NCBI GenBank assembly: GCA_017463425.1
Contig: JAFTPE010000009.1
Coordinates: 1-34,535 of the forward strand
Length of the DNA: 34,535 nucleotides
Source: Clostridia bacterium
GTDB lineage: Bacteria > Bacillota > Clostridia > Christensenellales > Borkfalkiaceae
Direction of reading: 5' to 3'
Shown here: in pieces, positions 8,452 to 16,885 of the stretch
How the letters are laid out: each line of letters starts with the position of its first letter
How positions within the stretch are numbered: position 1 is the first letter of the stretch
Translations under genes and position numbers: made by a program
Notes under the pieces: model-generated
The model's database searches: none
What the model was told of the DNA's origin: nothing
Seen by the model: the letters and a program-made list of their open reading frames with translations, nothing else

Positions 8452-8499
8452 TTTTATATCTCCTTTTTTAATTATTTATTCTTTTTTTCGTTTTTTAGC

Positions 8500-9891
8500 T
8501 TACGCCTTAAAATCAAATTCGTCAAGAGGGAACATAGGACGCACAATTTTCTTCAAATTCAATCTGGCGAGTTCCACACAGCTTGCGCCGTCGGAAAGCG
8601 CAAACAATTCTCTGTCTGCGTACGGTTTTAATTCCGTGAACAAATACCCCAGCTTTACCACCACGATTTCATACCCAAGCAAATCGACGTTTGCTTTGTC
8701 AAAATTCCCCTTTTCAATAAACGCGCTGCGGTATTCGGTAAACACCGCGTCTACGTTGTCAAAGGCAATCGTCAAACTCCTGCCGATAATTTCTTTCGTC
8801 CAGCCTAAAATTTCACCGTGCGCCTTGATTTTTCCTACGCAATCGAATTGTTGTAAAAAGACTTCTTCACCCTCTTTTTTATTCCAAAAATCGTTGACGA
8901 TATCAAAATCGGTAATGCCTGCAACACAAGTTTTTTTCCGGGTTTTTTCTTTTAAAAACAACCGCAAAATCCCCGTCGTGTCCCCCTCAGCGCCTGCCGT
9001 CGTGTTGTCGCCGCTGTCGGTAATAAAAATGCGTTTTTCCTTACCCTCTATCGCGCGTTTTACACATTCTTCGGGCAATTCCGCCTCGCATAAAAATTTG
9101 TAATCTCTGCGCGTAGCCCACAATTTGTTTGCCAAATCTTTTGCAATCGATTCCGCGCGCGGTTTGCTCGTCGCGCAAACCACCGTAGATGCGCTCGTAT
9201 TCGGCGCGTCAATCCAACAATGCCCCAAAAACAAATTTGCCGTAAACACGTCGGGGGCTTTCTCCAAAGCAACCGTTTCTTCAATCAATCCTTTCAGCGG
9301 CTCGTATGCGGTTTGCAACGTATCGTTTTTCAAAAGGAATGGCACTCGTTGCATATATGCGTACGGTTTTACTCCGTTTTTCAAACAATATACCAAGGCG
9401 TTTGCCGAACGTTGTTGACATTCTTTTTGATCGATATGCGGTACGGTTTTAAATCCGCTGATAATGTCCGCATAATCACACAGTTCGTCCGTAATATTTG
9501 CGTGCGCGTCCAACGAAATGGAAATTAGACAATCCTTTGAAACCACTTTGCGGATTTCTTTCAACAAATACAACTCACCGCTGCCGATTTCCTCCACTTC
9601 CATACTACCGTGAAAGAAAATATACACGCCCGCTGCGTCGGGATTTGCCCGCAGCGTATCCATAATCTGTTCTTTATAATATTCGTACGTATCCCTCTCG
9701 ACGGTTGCGGACGGCAACGCCACCGCATATATCGACGGAACAACCTCAAATCCGTTTTCTACAAAGATTTCTTTTACAACGAGCTTTTTAAAAATATCCT
9801 CACCCTTAAAATACTCGAAATCGTGTTTTTGCGGGTGCAATTTCGCCTTGCTGTTCGATTCACATTGAAAAGACGCAACGATAATTTTCAT
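8500..9891 (-). CDS. M81 family metallopeptidase (MlrC-like)
   Basis: A 463-residue member of the family of microcystinase C (MlrC), a zinc-dependent hydrolase of linear peptides and unusual amides. The zinc-site pattern is intact: D128-A-H130 in SLDAHANIT, and H152 in KTVPHID exactly 22 residues later, with the FHGSME motif (H94) nearby. The C-terminal half keeps the family's DSGDNTTAGAEGDTT loop near residues 290-305. The start ATG follows GGAG by six bases. It is the first gene of the operon, with a divergent promoter shared with an AraC regulator. Most genomic MlrC homologues have nothing to do with microcystin. The context here (creatinase-like M24, PF07100) suggests catabolism of an amide-containing metabolite, which is inference. 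Confidence 0.87.
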   Translation of the reverse strand: MKIIVASFQCESNSKAKLHPQKHDFEYFKGEDIFKKLVVKEIFVENGFEVVPSIYAVALPSATVERDTYEYYKEQIMDTLRANPDAAGVYIFFHGSMEVEEIGSGELYLLKEIRKVVSKDCLISISLDAHANITDELCDYADIISGFKTVPHIDQKECQQRSANALVYCLKNGVKPYAYMQRVPFLLKNDTLQTAYEPLKGLIEETVALEKAPDVFTANLFLGHCWIDAPNTSASTVVCATSKPRAESIAKDLANKLWATRRDYKFLCEAELPEECVKRAIEGKEKRIFITDSGDNTTAGAEGDTTGILRLFLKEKTRKKTCVAGITDFDIVNDFWNKKEGEEVFLQQFDCVGKIKAHGEILGWTKEIIGRSLTIAFDNVDAVFTEYRSAFIEKGNFDKANVDLLGYEIVVVKLGYLFTELKPYADRELFALSDGASCVELARLNLKKIVRPMFPLDEFDFKA

Positions 9892-9920
9892 ACCATTCTC
9901 CGTTTTGTTTCATTATAAAA

Positions 9921-9949
9921 ATTATATCATATCATATTGTCAAATACAA
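9921..9949 (-). promoter_or_regulatory. Promoter of the M81-M24-PF07100 operon
   Basis: Minus-strand TTGTAT (9944-9949), a 17-base spacer and TATAAT (9921-9926). A TTGACA (9938-9943) inside the spacer and a second TATAAT eight or nine bases downstream give alternative spacings. It faces the araC-type gene about 110 bases away, a typical arrangement for a divergent activator. Confidence 0.65.
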
Positions 9950-10018
9950 GGTAAAAAAACTTTGAAAAATGGTAAAAAATAAAACAACGCAATTCCCGTG
10001 TTTTTTATTCACATTTTT

Positions 10019-10058
10019 ATATCAAACACTTGACGGACGCAAAAATTTTTGATATCCT
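10019..10058 (+). promoter_or_regulatory. Promoter and possible operator of the AraC-family gene
   Basis: TTGACG (10030-10035), a 17-base spacer and TATCCT (10053-10058) place transcription about 25 bases before the start codon. The inverted repeat ATATCAAA (10019-10026) / TTTGATAT (10048-10055) brackets the promoter and could be a binding site for the regulator itself. Confidence 0.5.
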
Positions 10059-10089
10059 TATATCGTGGATTTTTAAAGGAGAATGGTTT

Positions 10090-10947
10090 ATGCGAAAATA
10101 TTTTAATCACCCAATTAAAAAAGCGGTTATCGTGCAACATTTTATCACGATTGAATCTTTGGACGTATCTTCTGCATTTTCCTACCCCGAAGAAATACAC
10201 GCTTTTTACGAATTTGCTTATATTGACAGCGGCGCTATCGTCTGCAATCTAGAAACGGAAAAGATACAATTAAAACAGGGCGATTTTTTATTGATTCCGC
10301 CTAAAAAACGACATTTTTATTCCGCCGCGGAAAACCGTTCGGCAGCAATCTTTATCGTATGTTTTCAAAGCACGTCCGAATTTTTACCTCTGCTTTGTAA
10401 AAAAAATTCTTTAGATGGGGAAATGAAACGGTTGCTTGCGGAAATCGTAAAAGAATCGAAAAGCGCGTTTCAATTTCCGTTTGATAAGAAATTACAACTC
10501 TTAAAAAAGCCGCAATTTGGCGCGCAACAAATGGTGGAAAATCATATTGAAGAACTTTTGATTCGCTTGATCCGCAATGAATTGAAAGAAAATACGCAAA
10601 TACAATTTGTCAGTACGGGCGTTGAATTGGAAAACAGCCTTGTACGGGATATCGTCGCGCTGCTCAAAGAAAATCTTTACGAACGCGTTTCTCTTGAACA
10701 AATCAGCGAATCGACCTATTACAGCAAAACCTACCTCAATACCATTTTTAAAAAGAATATGGGACATTCGATTATGCAATATTATTCGATATTAAAAATA
10801 CAGGAGGCTAAAAAGCTCTTAAGAGAAAACGTTTCTCCCACCGCCGTTTCCAATCGTCTGTGTTTTGATAGCCCGACTTATTTTACAAAAGTGTTTAAAA
10901 AGTATACAAATATGACGCCGTCTGAATACAAAAAGACGATTTTATGA
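10090..10947 (+). CDS. AraC family transcriptional regulator with cupin sensor domain
   Basis: A 285-residue regulator. Residues about 15-95 form an AraC-type cupin with the signature LKQGDFLLIPPKKRHFYS, expected to bind a small ligand. Residues about 185-285 hold two helix-turn-helix motifs (SLEQISESTYYSKTYLNTIFKK and AVSNRLCFDSPTYFTKVFKKYTNMTPSEYKK). The ATG at 10090 is chosen over an upstream TTG because AAAGGAG lies eight bases before it, and the TTG sits inside the predicted -35 element. It is divergent from the M81-M24-PF07100 operon and is the obvious candidate to activate it. The ligand is unknown. No clear plus-strand terminator follows. Confidence 0.88.
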   Translation: MRKYFNHPIKKAVIVQHFITIESLDVSSAFSYPEEIHAFYEFAYIDSGAIVCNLETEKIQLKQGDFLLIPPKKRHFYSAAENRSAAIFIVCFQSTSEFLPLLCKKNSLDGEMKRLLAEIVKESKSAFQFPFDKKLQLLKKPQFGAQQMVENHIEELLIRLIRNELKENTQIQFVSTGVELENSLVRDIVALLKENLYERVSLEQISESTYYSKTYLNTIFKKNMGHSIMQYYSILKIQEAKKLLRENVSPTAVSNRLCFDSPTYFTKVFKKYTNMTPSEYKKTIL

Positions 10948-10992
10948 GTGGATGAAGTCGTTAATTTTACGCGTTTCCCCGAAAACGCTCGA

Positions 10993-11020
10993 AAAAAATC
11001 TGGCGTTAATTAACGCCAGA
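10993..11020 (-). terminator. Perfect palindrome with minus-strand T run
   Basis: A perfect 22-base palindrome (10999-11020), built of TCTGGCGTTAA and its complement, is followed on the minus strand by seven T residues (10992-10998). No T run exists on the plus strand, so it cannot terminate the araC-type gene. It reads as a second terminator behind tRNA-Arg, or as a palindromic protein-binding site. Confidence 0.5.
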
Positions 11021-11111
11021 CCGAAAAAGGTATTAAATTTCCAAAAACCTCAAGATTTATTTGAACTTTTTCTTAAAAAGTGTTGCACTTAGTTTGACAA
11101 ATCACCTATAC

Positions 11112-11147
11112 AAAAAGAACGCAAATCTATGTTCGATTTACGTTCTT
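11112..11147 (-). terminator. Terminator of tRNA-Arg
   Basis: AAGAACG-C-AAATC (11115-11127) pairs with GATTT-A-CGTTCTT (11135-11147) with one mismatch. On the minus strand the stem runs into TTTTTG. It lies two bases beyond the tRNA 3' end. Confidence 0.75.
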
Positions 11148-11149
11148 AT

Positions 11150-11224
11150 TGGTACTCCCACCGGGAATCGAACCCAGAACTAGCCCTTAGGAGGGGCTTG
11201 TTATATCCATTTAACTATGGAAGC
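11150..11224 (-). tRNA. tRNA-Arg (CCT)
   Basis: Complete cloverleaf on the reverse strand. The acceptor GCTTCCA pairs with TGGGAGT (with terminal G-U and internal G-U pairs). The D arm is GTTA/TAAC, the anticodon stem AGCCC/GGGCT encloses loop CTCCTAA (anticodon CCT), and the T stem CTGGG/CCCGG encloses TTCGATT. CCA is encoded at 11150-11152. A dedicated terminator follows. Two degenerate relatives lie upstream on the same strand. Confidence 0.93.
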
Positions 11225-11329
11225 AAAATGTATAAAATTTATTTTATTTTTATTCCTAAAATTATTCCTAAAACTTTTTATTCTCAAAAAAAGTGGCTAT
11301 TTGCACCCGTTTTTGCCATAAAAAGCATT

Positions 11330-11402
11330 GATTTTAGGTGTATTAGACGGATAGACCAAGCGTTTAGGAGGCCATCGTTTTATCCGTTAAACTATGAGCA
11401 CA
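11330..11402 (-). other. Degenerate tRNA-Arg(CCU)-like unit, nearer copy
   Basis: On the minus strand the 5' half resembles tRNA-Arg: GTGCTCA, TA, an intact D arm GTTT-AACGGATA-AAAC, and an anticodon-like loop CTCCTAA. The stem around that loop no longer pairs (ATGGC against ACGCT), and no canonical T arm or acceptor 3' strand follows. In its place is a hairpin GGTCTA/TACACC with one C-C mismatch. Nothing suggests a functional tRNA. It is either a decayed duplicate or a tRNA-derived RNA. Bounds are approximate. Confidence 0.5.
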
Positions 11403-11640
11403 TTTTTATTCAATTTTTATCGTTTTGACTCTATCTAATACTTATTTTATTCCGCTTATTATTCCAAAAAATAGGCTCTTTTTTTCTATTCCGTTTCAAA
11501 TTGCCTTTTACACGTTTTTGGAATAGTTTAAGTATTCAATATAATCAATTTTTCCCATTTTTTGAGTTCTAGTCTGCATCAATTCTTCATCGTGTTAATA
11601 CATATCCAAAACTCGTCAAATTGCCATGTTTTAGGTATTA

Positions 11641-11720
11641 CTTTTAGCCCAATCTCGTGTTTACACGAGCCAATCCCAAAGTTAGGAGGCAGCTGCGTTA
11701 TCTCGTTACGCTACGGAAAG
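11641..11720 (-). other. Degenerate tRNA-Arg(CCU)-like unit, farther copy
   Basis: The minus strand shows a D-arm-like GCGT-AACGAGATA-ACGC, the loop CTCCTAA without a pairing stem, and a perfect six-base-pair hairpin CTCGTG-TAAA-CACGAG (11654-11669) at the T-arm position. A four-base CTTT/AAAG end pairing is possible. The TAATAC...CTAAAA...ATGGCAA segment beyond it recurs, with gaps, beyond the nearer copy, so the repeated unit is larger than a tRNA. Confidence 0.45.
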
Positions 11721-11891
11721 TCTATGAAAAATTGCAATCCTTGGCATAGATCCGTCGCCTATTTTTTCATGCAAATCATACAATATAAGGCGCAGTTATA
11801 TCTTCCATAAATTGGCGTTATTATTATACTCTCTTTTTGAAAAAAAAGCAATTGTTTTTTATACTTTTTCCAATTTTACCCCCATAAATCC

Positions 11892-11920
11892 TTGCAAATC
11901 TAAAAAAAAGGTGCTAAGAT
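11892..11920 (+). promoter_or_regulatory. Promoter of the glutamate dehydrogenase gene
   Basis: TTGCAA (11892-11897), a 17-base spacer and TAAGAT (11915-11920). Just downstream, ATATCAA (11927-11933) and TTGATAT (11943-11949) form an inverted repeat around the expected transcription start. This could be an operator, though such AT-rich repeats arise easily by chance. Confidence 0.65.
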
Positions 11921-11958
11921 ATATTTATATCAAGAAAATCGATTGATATCCACTTTAA

Positions 11959-13323
<1,365 letters not shown>

Positions 13324-13375
13324 TGCCGTCCGTTAAATAATCCCCTTTTCTTCGATTCATTGTTTATAAAGTGTA

Positions 13376-13408
13376 AAAACCGCAACGAAAATCGTTGCGG
13401 TTTTCTTA
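13376..13408. terminator. Terminator shared by gdhA and the convergent GTPase operon
   Basis: A perfect 13-base-pair stem (13376-13388 with 13392-13404) and an AAA loop. It is T-rich after the stem on the plus strand, and followed by a T run on the minus strand, so it works in both directions. A second small palindrome, CGTACC-TG-GGTACG, lies at 13416-13429. Confidence 0.88.
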
Positions 13409-13457
13409 TTCAACGCGTACCTGGGTACGTCGTTTTATGTATTTGCCGTAAAATCGA

Positions 13458-14420
13458 TCAATAAAATACAGCCAATTGTTCTTCGGGTTGTTCGCTGATA
13501 ATGACTCGTTCAGCAATCAACACAGGACCTTTTCCTTTATAAATGGTGTGTTTTTGAAACTGAATTTTTCCTTTTACGCTGATCCAATCGCGCGTTTTTA
13601 AATCCATTTTTTCAGGCAAAACGCACGCCAATCCACAATATTGAATGTCGTCCGCGCAACACGTCATTACGTGTCTGCCCACCACGACGTCTTGCGGGGA
13701 AAGCCTATCGTCCGTCGCCACCAAGCCTTTGAATTTGACAGTTTTTCCAACGTACGCCTCTAAATTTTCCGTCAAATCACGATAGAAAAAGGCATAATCT
13801 CGGTCCTCTATCTCAATAATGGGCGCGTTGATATCAAACGGCAACGGGTCTTCGATTTCGTCAAATTCCGCTTTTCCGTCCGCTTTTTCATACACGATAT
13901 CGCAACGACGGCTAATACCTCGGACTGTTTTGTGGAATTGCATTTTGTCCATTGTATCGTCAAACCGATTAAATACAACAAGCTGGGCGTTTTGAATTTT
14001 ATCAAACACCAACTGCCGCATATTTGCATTGTAGGATAAAAAGGTGGAAGCATCAAAAAACGTCATTACTTGGTTAATCATCCACCCTTCGGGCATTGCG
14101 CTGAAAAAATCTTCCGTCAGCCACATACCGTTATATTCCACAACAACCCGTTGCGCGCCGTATTTTAATTGCAATTCGGTTAAATACGCCTCCGTCATTT
14201 GCGCTTGGTCGTCTATCACAACCAATTCCACGTTTTCCGCGCCTGCAAACCGAATGGTTTCGTATTCTTCCTCCCCTTCCTCCGTTACGAGCAGGAGCGT
14301 TTTTTCTCCCGAAGAAAAACGAGGGTCTTCAAACGTTTCTTGAATAAATTTTGTCTTTCCCGATTCCAAAAAACCCAAAAACAAATATACGGGCGTTTCC
14401 ATAGGAAGTTTTTGTTTCAT
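13458..14420 (-). CDS. COG0523-like P-loop GTPase fused to a DUF1980/YcgQ-like domain
   Basis: A 320-residue two-part protein. The N-terminal part has a Walker A motif GFLESGKT (16-23) and the layout of small CobW/COG0523 GTPases, but I see no CxCC metal motif. The C-terminal part (about 205-320) resembles the DUF1980/TIGR03943 domain of YcgQ-type proteins, which partner YcgR/DUF318 permeases. It has the segment VGRHVMTCCADDIQYCGLACVLP, with four cysteines. It lies 15 bases downstream of a His-rich COG0523 GTPase and is probably its operon partner. No permease gene is present nearby. A role in metal trafficking is inferred from the partner and the palindromic operator. Confidence 0.75.
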   Translation of the reverse strand: MKQKLPMETPVYLFLGFLESGKTKFIQETFEDPRFSSGEKTLLLVTEEGEEEYETIRFAGAENVELVVIDDQAQMTEAYLTELQLKYGAQRVVVEYNGMWLTEDFFSAMPEGWMINQVMTFFDASTFLSYNANMRQLVFDKIQNAQLVVFNRFDDTMDKMQFHKTVRGISRRCDIVYEKADGKAEFDEIEDPLPFDINAPIIEIEDRDYAFFYRDLTENLEAYVGKTVKFKGLVATDDRLSPQDVVVGRHVMTCCADDIQYCGLACVLPEKMDLKTRDWISVKGKIQFQKHTIYKGKGPVLIAERVIISEQPEEQLAVFY

Positions 14421-14435
14421 AGTCGTATTCCTTTT

Positions 14436-15509
14436 TTAAATTCCAAACAATTCTTTCAGCGCGTTTTCGTTTAATTTACAACCGATTACGCACAATCTGC
14501 CCGTAACTTCCGCACAGCCGTCGCGAACGTCAGGTTCACCTGGAACGTAGTCGAAATGCAACCAACCGTTTTCACCTGCAACGATTCCTTTTGCGCGCAA
14601 TATTACGCCGTATTTTTTCTCGTTTTCAAGATCGCGTAACGCCGAAAATAATTCGTCTTTTCTGTATTTTTTCGTCGTTTCTTGTCCCCAACTGGTAAAC
14701 ACCTCGTCGGCATGATGATGCCCGTGAGAATGTTCATGATTATGTTCGTGGTGATGTCCGTGATGATGACAACAACAATTGGGATCGTCGCATTCGTCAT
14801 GGTGATGTTCGTGATGATGTTCGTGACAACAACATTCTTCGTCGTGATGTTCGTGGTGATGCTTATGATGATGCTCCACTTCTTCCGTCAAACGTTCGAG
14901 TTCGTCTTTCAACGAATTTTTACGTTCCATTGCCTCTAACATAGTCTTGCCGTCTAACGAATCCCACGTTGCCGTAACAATGGTAGCGTCCGCATTCTTT
15001 TCCCTCAACAGCGCAACGGCATTTGATAATTTATCCTCTGACGTCTTGTCGGTATGAGAAAGAATGATACAACCTGCGTGTTCCACTTGATCGTTGAAAA
15101 ATTCGCCAAAATTTTTCATATACATTTTACATTTCGCCGCGTCAACCACCGTACAGAACGCATTCAACACGCCGCCCTCTACGTTTGCGGTTTGTACCGC
15201 TTTAATCACGTCGCTGAGCTTTCCAACCCCCGACGGTTCAATGATAATCCGATCTGGCTGATACTGCGCGGACACCTGTTGCAACGCCTTAGAAAAATCC
15301 CCCACCAGCGAGCAACAAATGCACCCCGAATTCATTTCCGTAATATTCACACCAGCCTCTTGCAAAAAGCCACCGTCAATGCCAATTTCACCAAATTCGT
15401 TTTCAATCAACACGACTTGTTCGCCTGCGTAAGCCTCTTTAATCAGTTTCTTAATCAACGTCGTTTTCCCTGCACCTAAAAAGCCGGAAAAAATATCTAT
15501 TTTCGTCAT
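14436..15509 (-). CDS. COG0523 (CobW/ZNG1-type) metal GTPase with His/Cys-rich loop
   Basis: A 357-residue metallochaperone-type GTPase. It has a Walker A motif GFLGAGKTT (9-17), the family's metal-binding GCICC (62-66), an EPSG Walker B region (91-94) and a variant G4 motif SHTD (151-154). Residues 212-266 are an extreme His-rich segment interrupted by two CCC triplets, a likely zinc (or nickel/cobalt) store or sensor. A CobW C-terminal domain follows. Members of this family insert metal into client enzymes under scarcity. The start ATG follows GAGG by eight bases. A perfect palindrome overlaps the predicted promoter. The metal is not determined by the sequence; zinc is the most likely. Confidence 0.9.
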   Translation of the reverse strand: MTKIDIFSGFLGAGKTTLIKKLIKEAYAGEQVVLIENEFGEIGIDGGFLQEAGVNITEMNSGCICCSLVGDFSKALQQVSAQYQPDRIIIEPSGVGKLSDVIKAVQTANVEGGVLNAFCTVVDAAKCKMYMKNFGEFFNDQVEHAGCIILSHTDKTSEDKLSNAVALLREKNADATIVTATWDSLDGKTMLEAMERKNSLKDELERLTEEVEHHHKHHHEHHDEECCCHEHHHEHHHDECDDPNCCCHHHGHHHEHNHEHSHGHHHADEVFTSWGQETTKKYRKDELFSALRDLENEKKYGVILRAKGIVAGENGWLHFDYVPGEPDVRDGCAEVTGRLCVIGCKLNENALKELFGI

Positions 15510-15530
15510 AAGTTACACCTCGCTTTGTCT

Positions 15531-15550
15531 TTACGTTATTTATAACGTAA
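15531..15550. promoter_or_regulatory. Candidate metalloregulator operator overlapping the GTPase promoter
   Basis: A perfect 9-2-9 palindrome, TTACGTTAT-TT-ATAACGTAA, lies about 22 bases before the GTPase start. On the minus strand it contains TATAAA, which pairs with TTTAAG 16 bases upstream as a plausible promoter. A repressor bound here would block transcription. The spacing and AT-rich arms fit a Fur/Zur-type box in general form, not a specific published consensus. Confidence 0.6.
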
Positions 15551-15567
15551 TTTTTTTATACTTAAAC

Positions 15568-16794
15568 TCAAAAAGCCCAATTTCCCTCTTTAAAAATTTG
15601 TACGCGCTCGCCTTTTTTCGTAACGCCCACTACGGAGGTATCTTTCGCGCCAATCATAAAATCGACGTGAATCATACTGTCGTTAATTCCACGTGCTTTA
15701 CATTCTTCATCCGTGTACTTTTCATACCCCTTCAAACATTCGTTAAAGCCGTGCCCAAGTGCCAAATGGCAACTCGCGTTTTCGTCAAACAACGTATTAT
15801 AGAACAATACGCCCGATTGACTGATTGGCGAATCGTAAGGGATCAAAGCAACTTCACCTAATTTTCCTGCGCCTTCGTCCATAGACACCATATGTTTTAA
15901 CAATTCTTCGCCCTTTTCCGCTTTCACTTCCACAACTTTTCCGTTTTCAAAACGCATGGAGAAATTTTCAATCAATTCGCCCATATACGAAAGCGGTTTC
16001 GTGGAATATACAACGCCTTCCGCCGCACCTGCTTTGGGCGAAGTGAACACTTCTTCCGACGGAATATTGGGGTTGAACACACGGCCTTGCAACGTCTTTT
16101 CCTTACCGCCTGCGAAACGCCCGTCTTCGTTCATTTCCACCGTGAGATTCGTACCGTTACCACTCTTGATTTCAAGATATTTCAAATCCAAATTATTTAA
16201 ATAGGTACACCGAGCGTCCAAATCCGCATTATGCGCTTTCCAAGCGGCAATCGGACTTCTGCCGTCTGCGCGCGCAGTTTTCAAAATCACACGCCACATT
16301 TCTTCCACGGCTTTGCGTTCGGGCAAATCGGGGAATACCTTTTTCGCCCACGCTTTTCCAGGTACAGCGGCAATACACCATTGATGACGGTTTTCCATTG
16401 CCACGCGGAAGGGTTTCACTTGCGGATATATCGCTTGACGCGCTTTGCTCATCTTTTCTTGATCCACCCCATTCATGCCGTCAGGGTCTTCCGATTCTAT
16501 CCAAAGCCGACAAGAATAATTTTTCGCTTTAAATTCCCATTTCGCCTTTACCCAAGGGCTCATTTGCGAAAGTGATTCTAACGAACGGTATTGCGAGCTG
16601 AGCTTGTCCGTAGGTTGATGACTCCATTCCACGTACACCTCGGACGCGCCTGCTTTGTAACATTCTTCTACGACCATTGTAACAAATTCGGGCTGGTCAA
16701 GCGCCGCGCCGATAAAGACGGTTTGTCCCTTTTTGATGTTCAAGCCTACTTTTGCCAGCAATTTTGCATAACGTTGTAATTGTGTTTTTCTCAT
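15568..16794 (-). CDS. M29 family aminopeptidase (AmpS/PepS-like)
   Basis: Cytosolic dimetal aminopeptidase that trims N-terminal residues from peptides. The 408-residue length is typical. Metal ligands known from family structures are all present at the expected spacing: E248 (in NIPSEEVFTSP), E314 (GKLGEVAL), H343 (CHLALGHGF), H376 and D378 (MIHVDFMIG). The start ATG has AAGGAG 12 bases upstream and a nearer AAAGG. It appears to stand alone: 58 bases with no hairpin terminator separate it from the GTPase promoter, so some readthrough into that operon is possible. Confidence 0.92.
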   Translation of the reverse strand: MRKTQLQRYAKLLAKVGLNIKKGQTVFIGAALDQPEFVTMVVEECYKAGASEVYVEWSHQPTDKLSSQYRSLESLSQMSPWVKAKWEFKAKNYSCRLWIESEDPDGMNGVDQEKMSKARQAIYPQVKPFRVAMENRHQWCIAAVPGKAWAKKVFPDLPERKAVEEMWRVILKTARADGRSPIAAWKAHNADLDARCTYLNNLDLKYLEIKSGNGTNLTVEMNEDGRFAGGKEKTLQGRVFNPNIPSEEVFTSPKAGAAEGVVYSTKPLSYMGELIENFSMRFENGKVVEVKAEKGEELLKHMVSMDEGAGKLGEVALIPYDSPISQSGVLFYNTLFDENASCHLALGHGFNECLKGYEKYTDEECKARGINDSMIHVDFMIGAKDTSVVGVTKKGERVQIFKEGNWAF

Positions 16795-16885
16795 AATCCT
16801 TTATTGCTCCTTGTCAAGTTGTATTTTTATCGTACGAAATCTCGTTTTTAATTATTTCATCTCGTACCTGCCTACCTCATTTTAT

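Larger units (their letters stand above)
11225..11891. other. Gene-free AT-rich stretch around the tRNA-like units
   Basis: Apart from the two tRNA-Arg-like units, I see no credible coding region here. The only open frame of note (11562-11810, plus strand) has no ribosome-binding site, lies antisense to the farther tRNA-like unit and has no family resemblance. A direct repeat ATTCCTAAAA occurs twice near 11252-11272. Confidence 0.6.

Noticed and set aside
10030..10089. Longer AraC product starting at TTG 10030
   Set aside because: The TTG forms part of the predicted -35 element and lacks a ribosome-binding site, whereas ATG 10090 has AAAGGAG at ideal spacing.
11150..11402. Possible attachment site of an integrated element at tRNA-Arg
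   Set aside because: Only the short anticodon loop is identical between copies, the tRNA 3' end is not duplicated, and there is no integrase or mobile gene cargo.
11562..11810. 82-codon plus-strand open frame in the gene-free stretch
   Set aside because: No Shine-Dalgarno, odd composition, and it is antisense to the farther tRNA-like unit.
14700..14890. Dense short repeats that look like a CRISPR or satellite array
   Set aside because: They are His codons (cat/cac in reverse) of the metal-binding loop in the COG0523 GTPase, with no regular repeat-spacer pattern.
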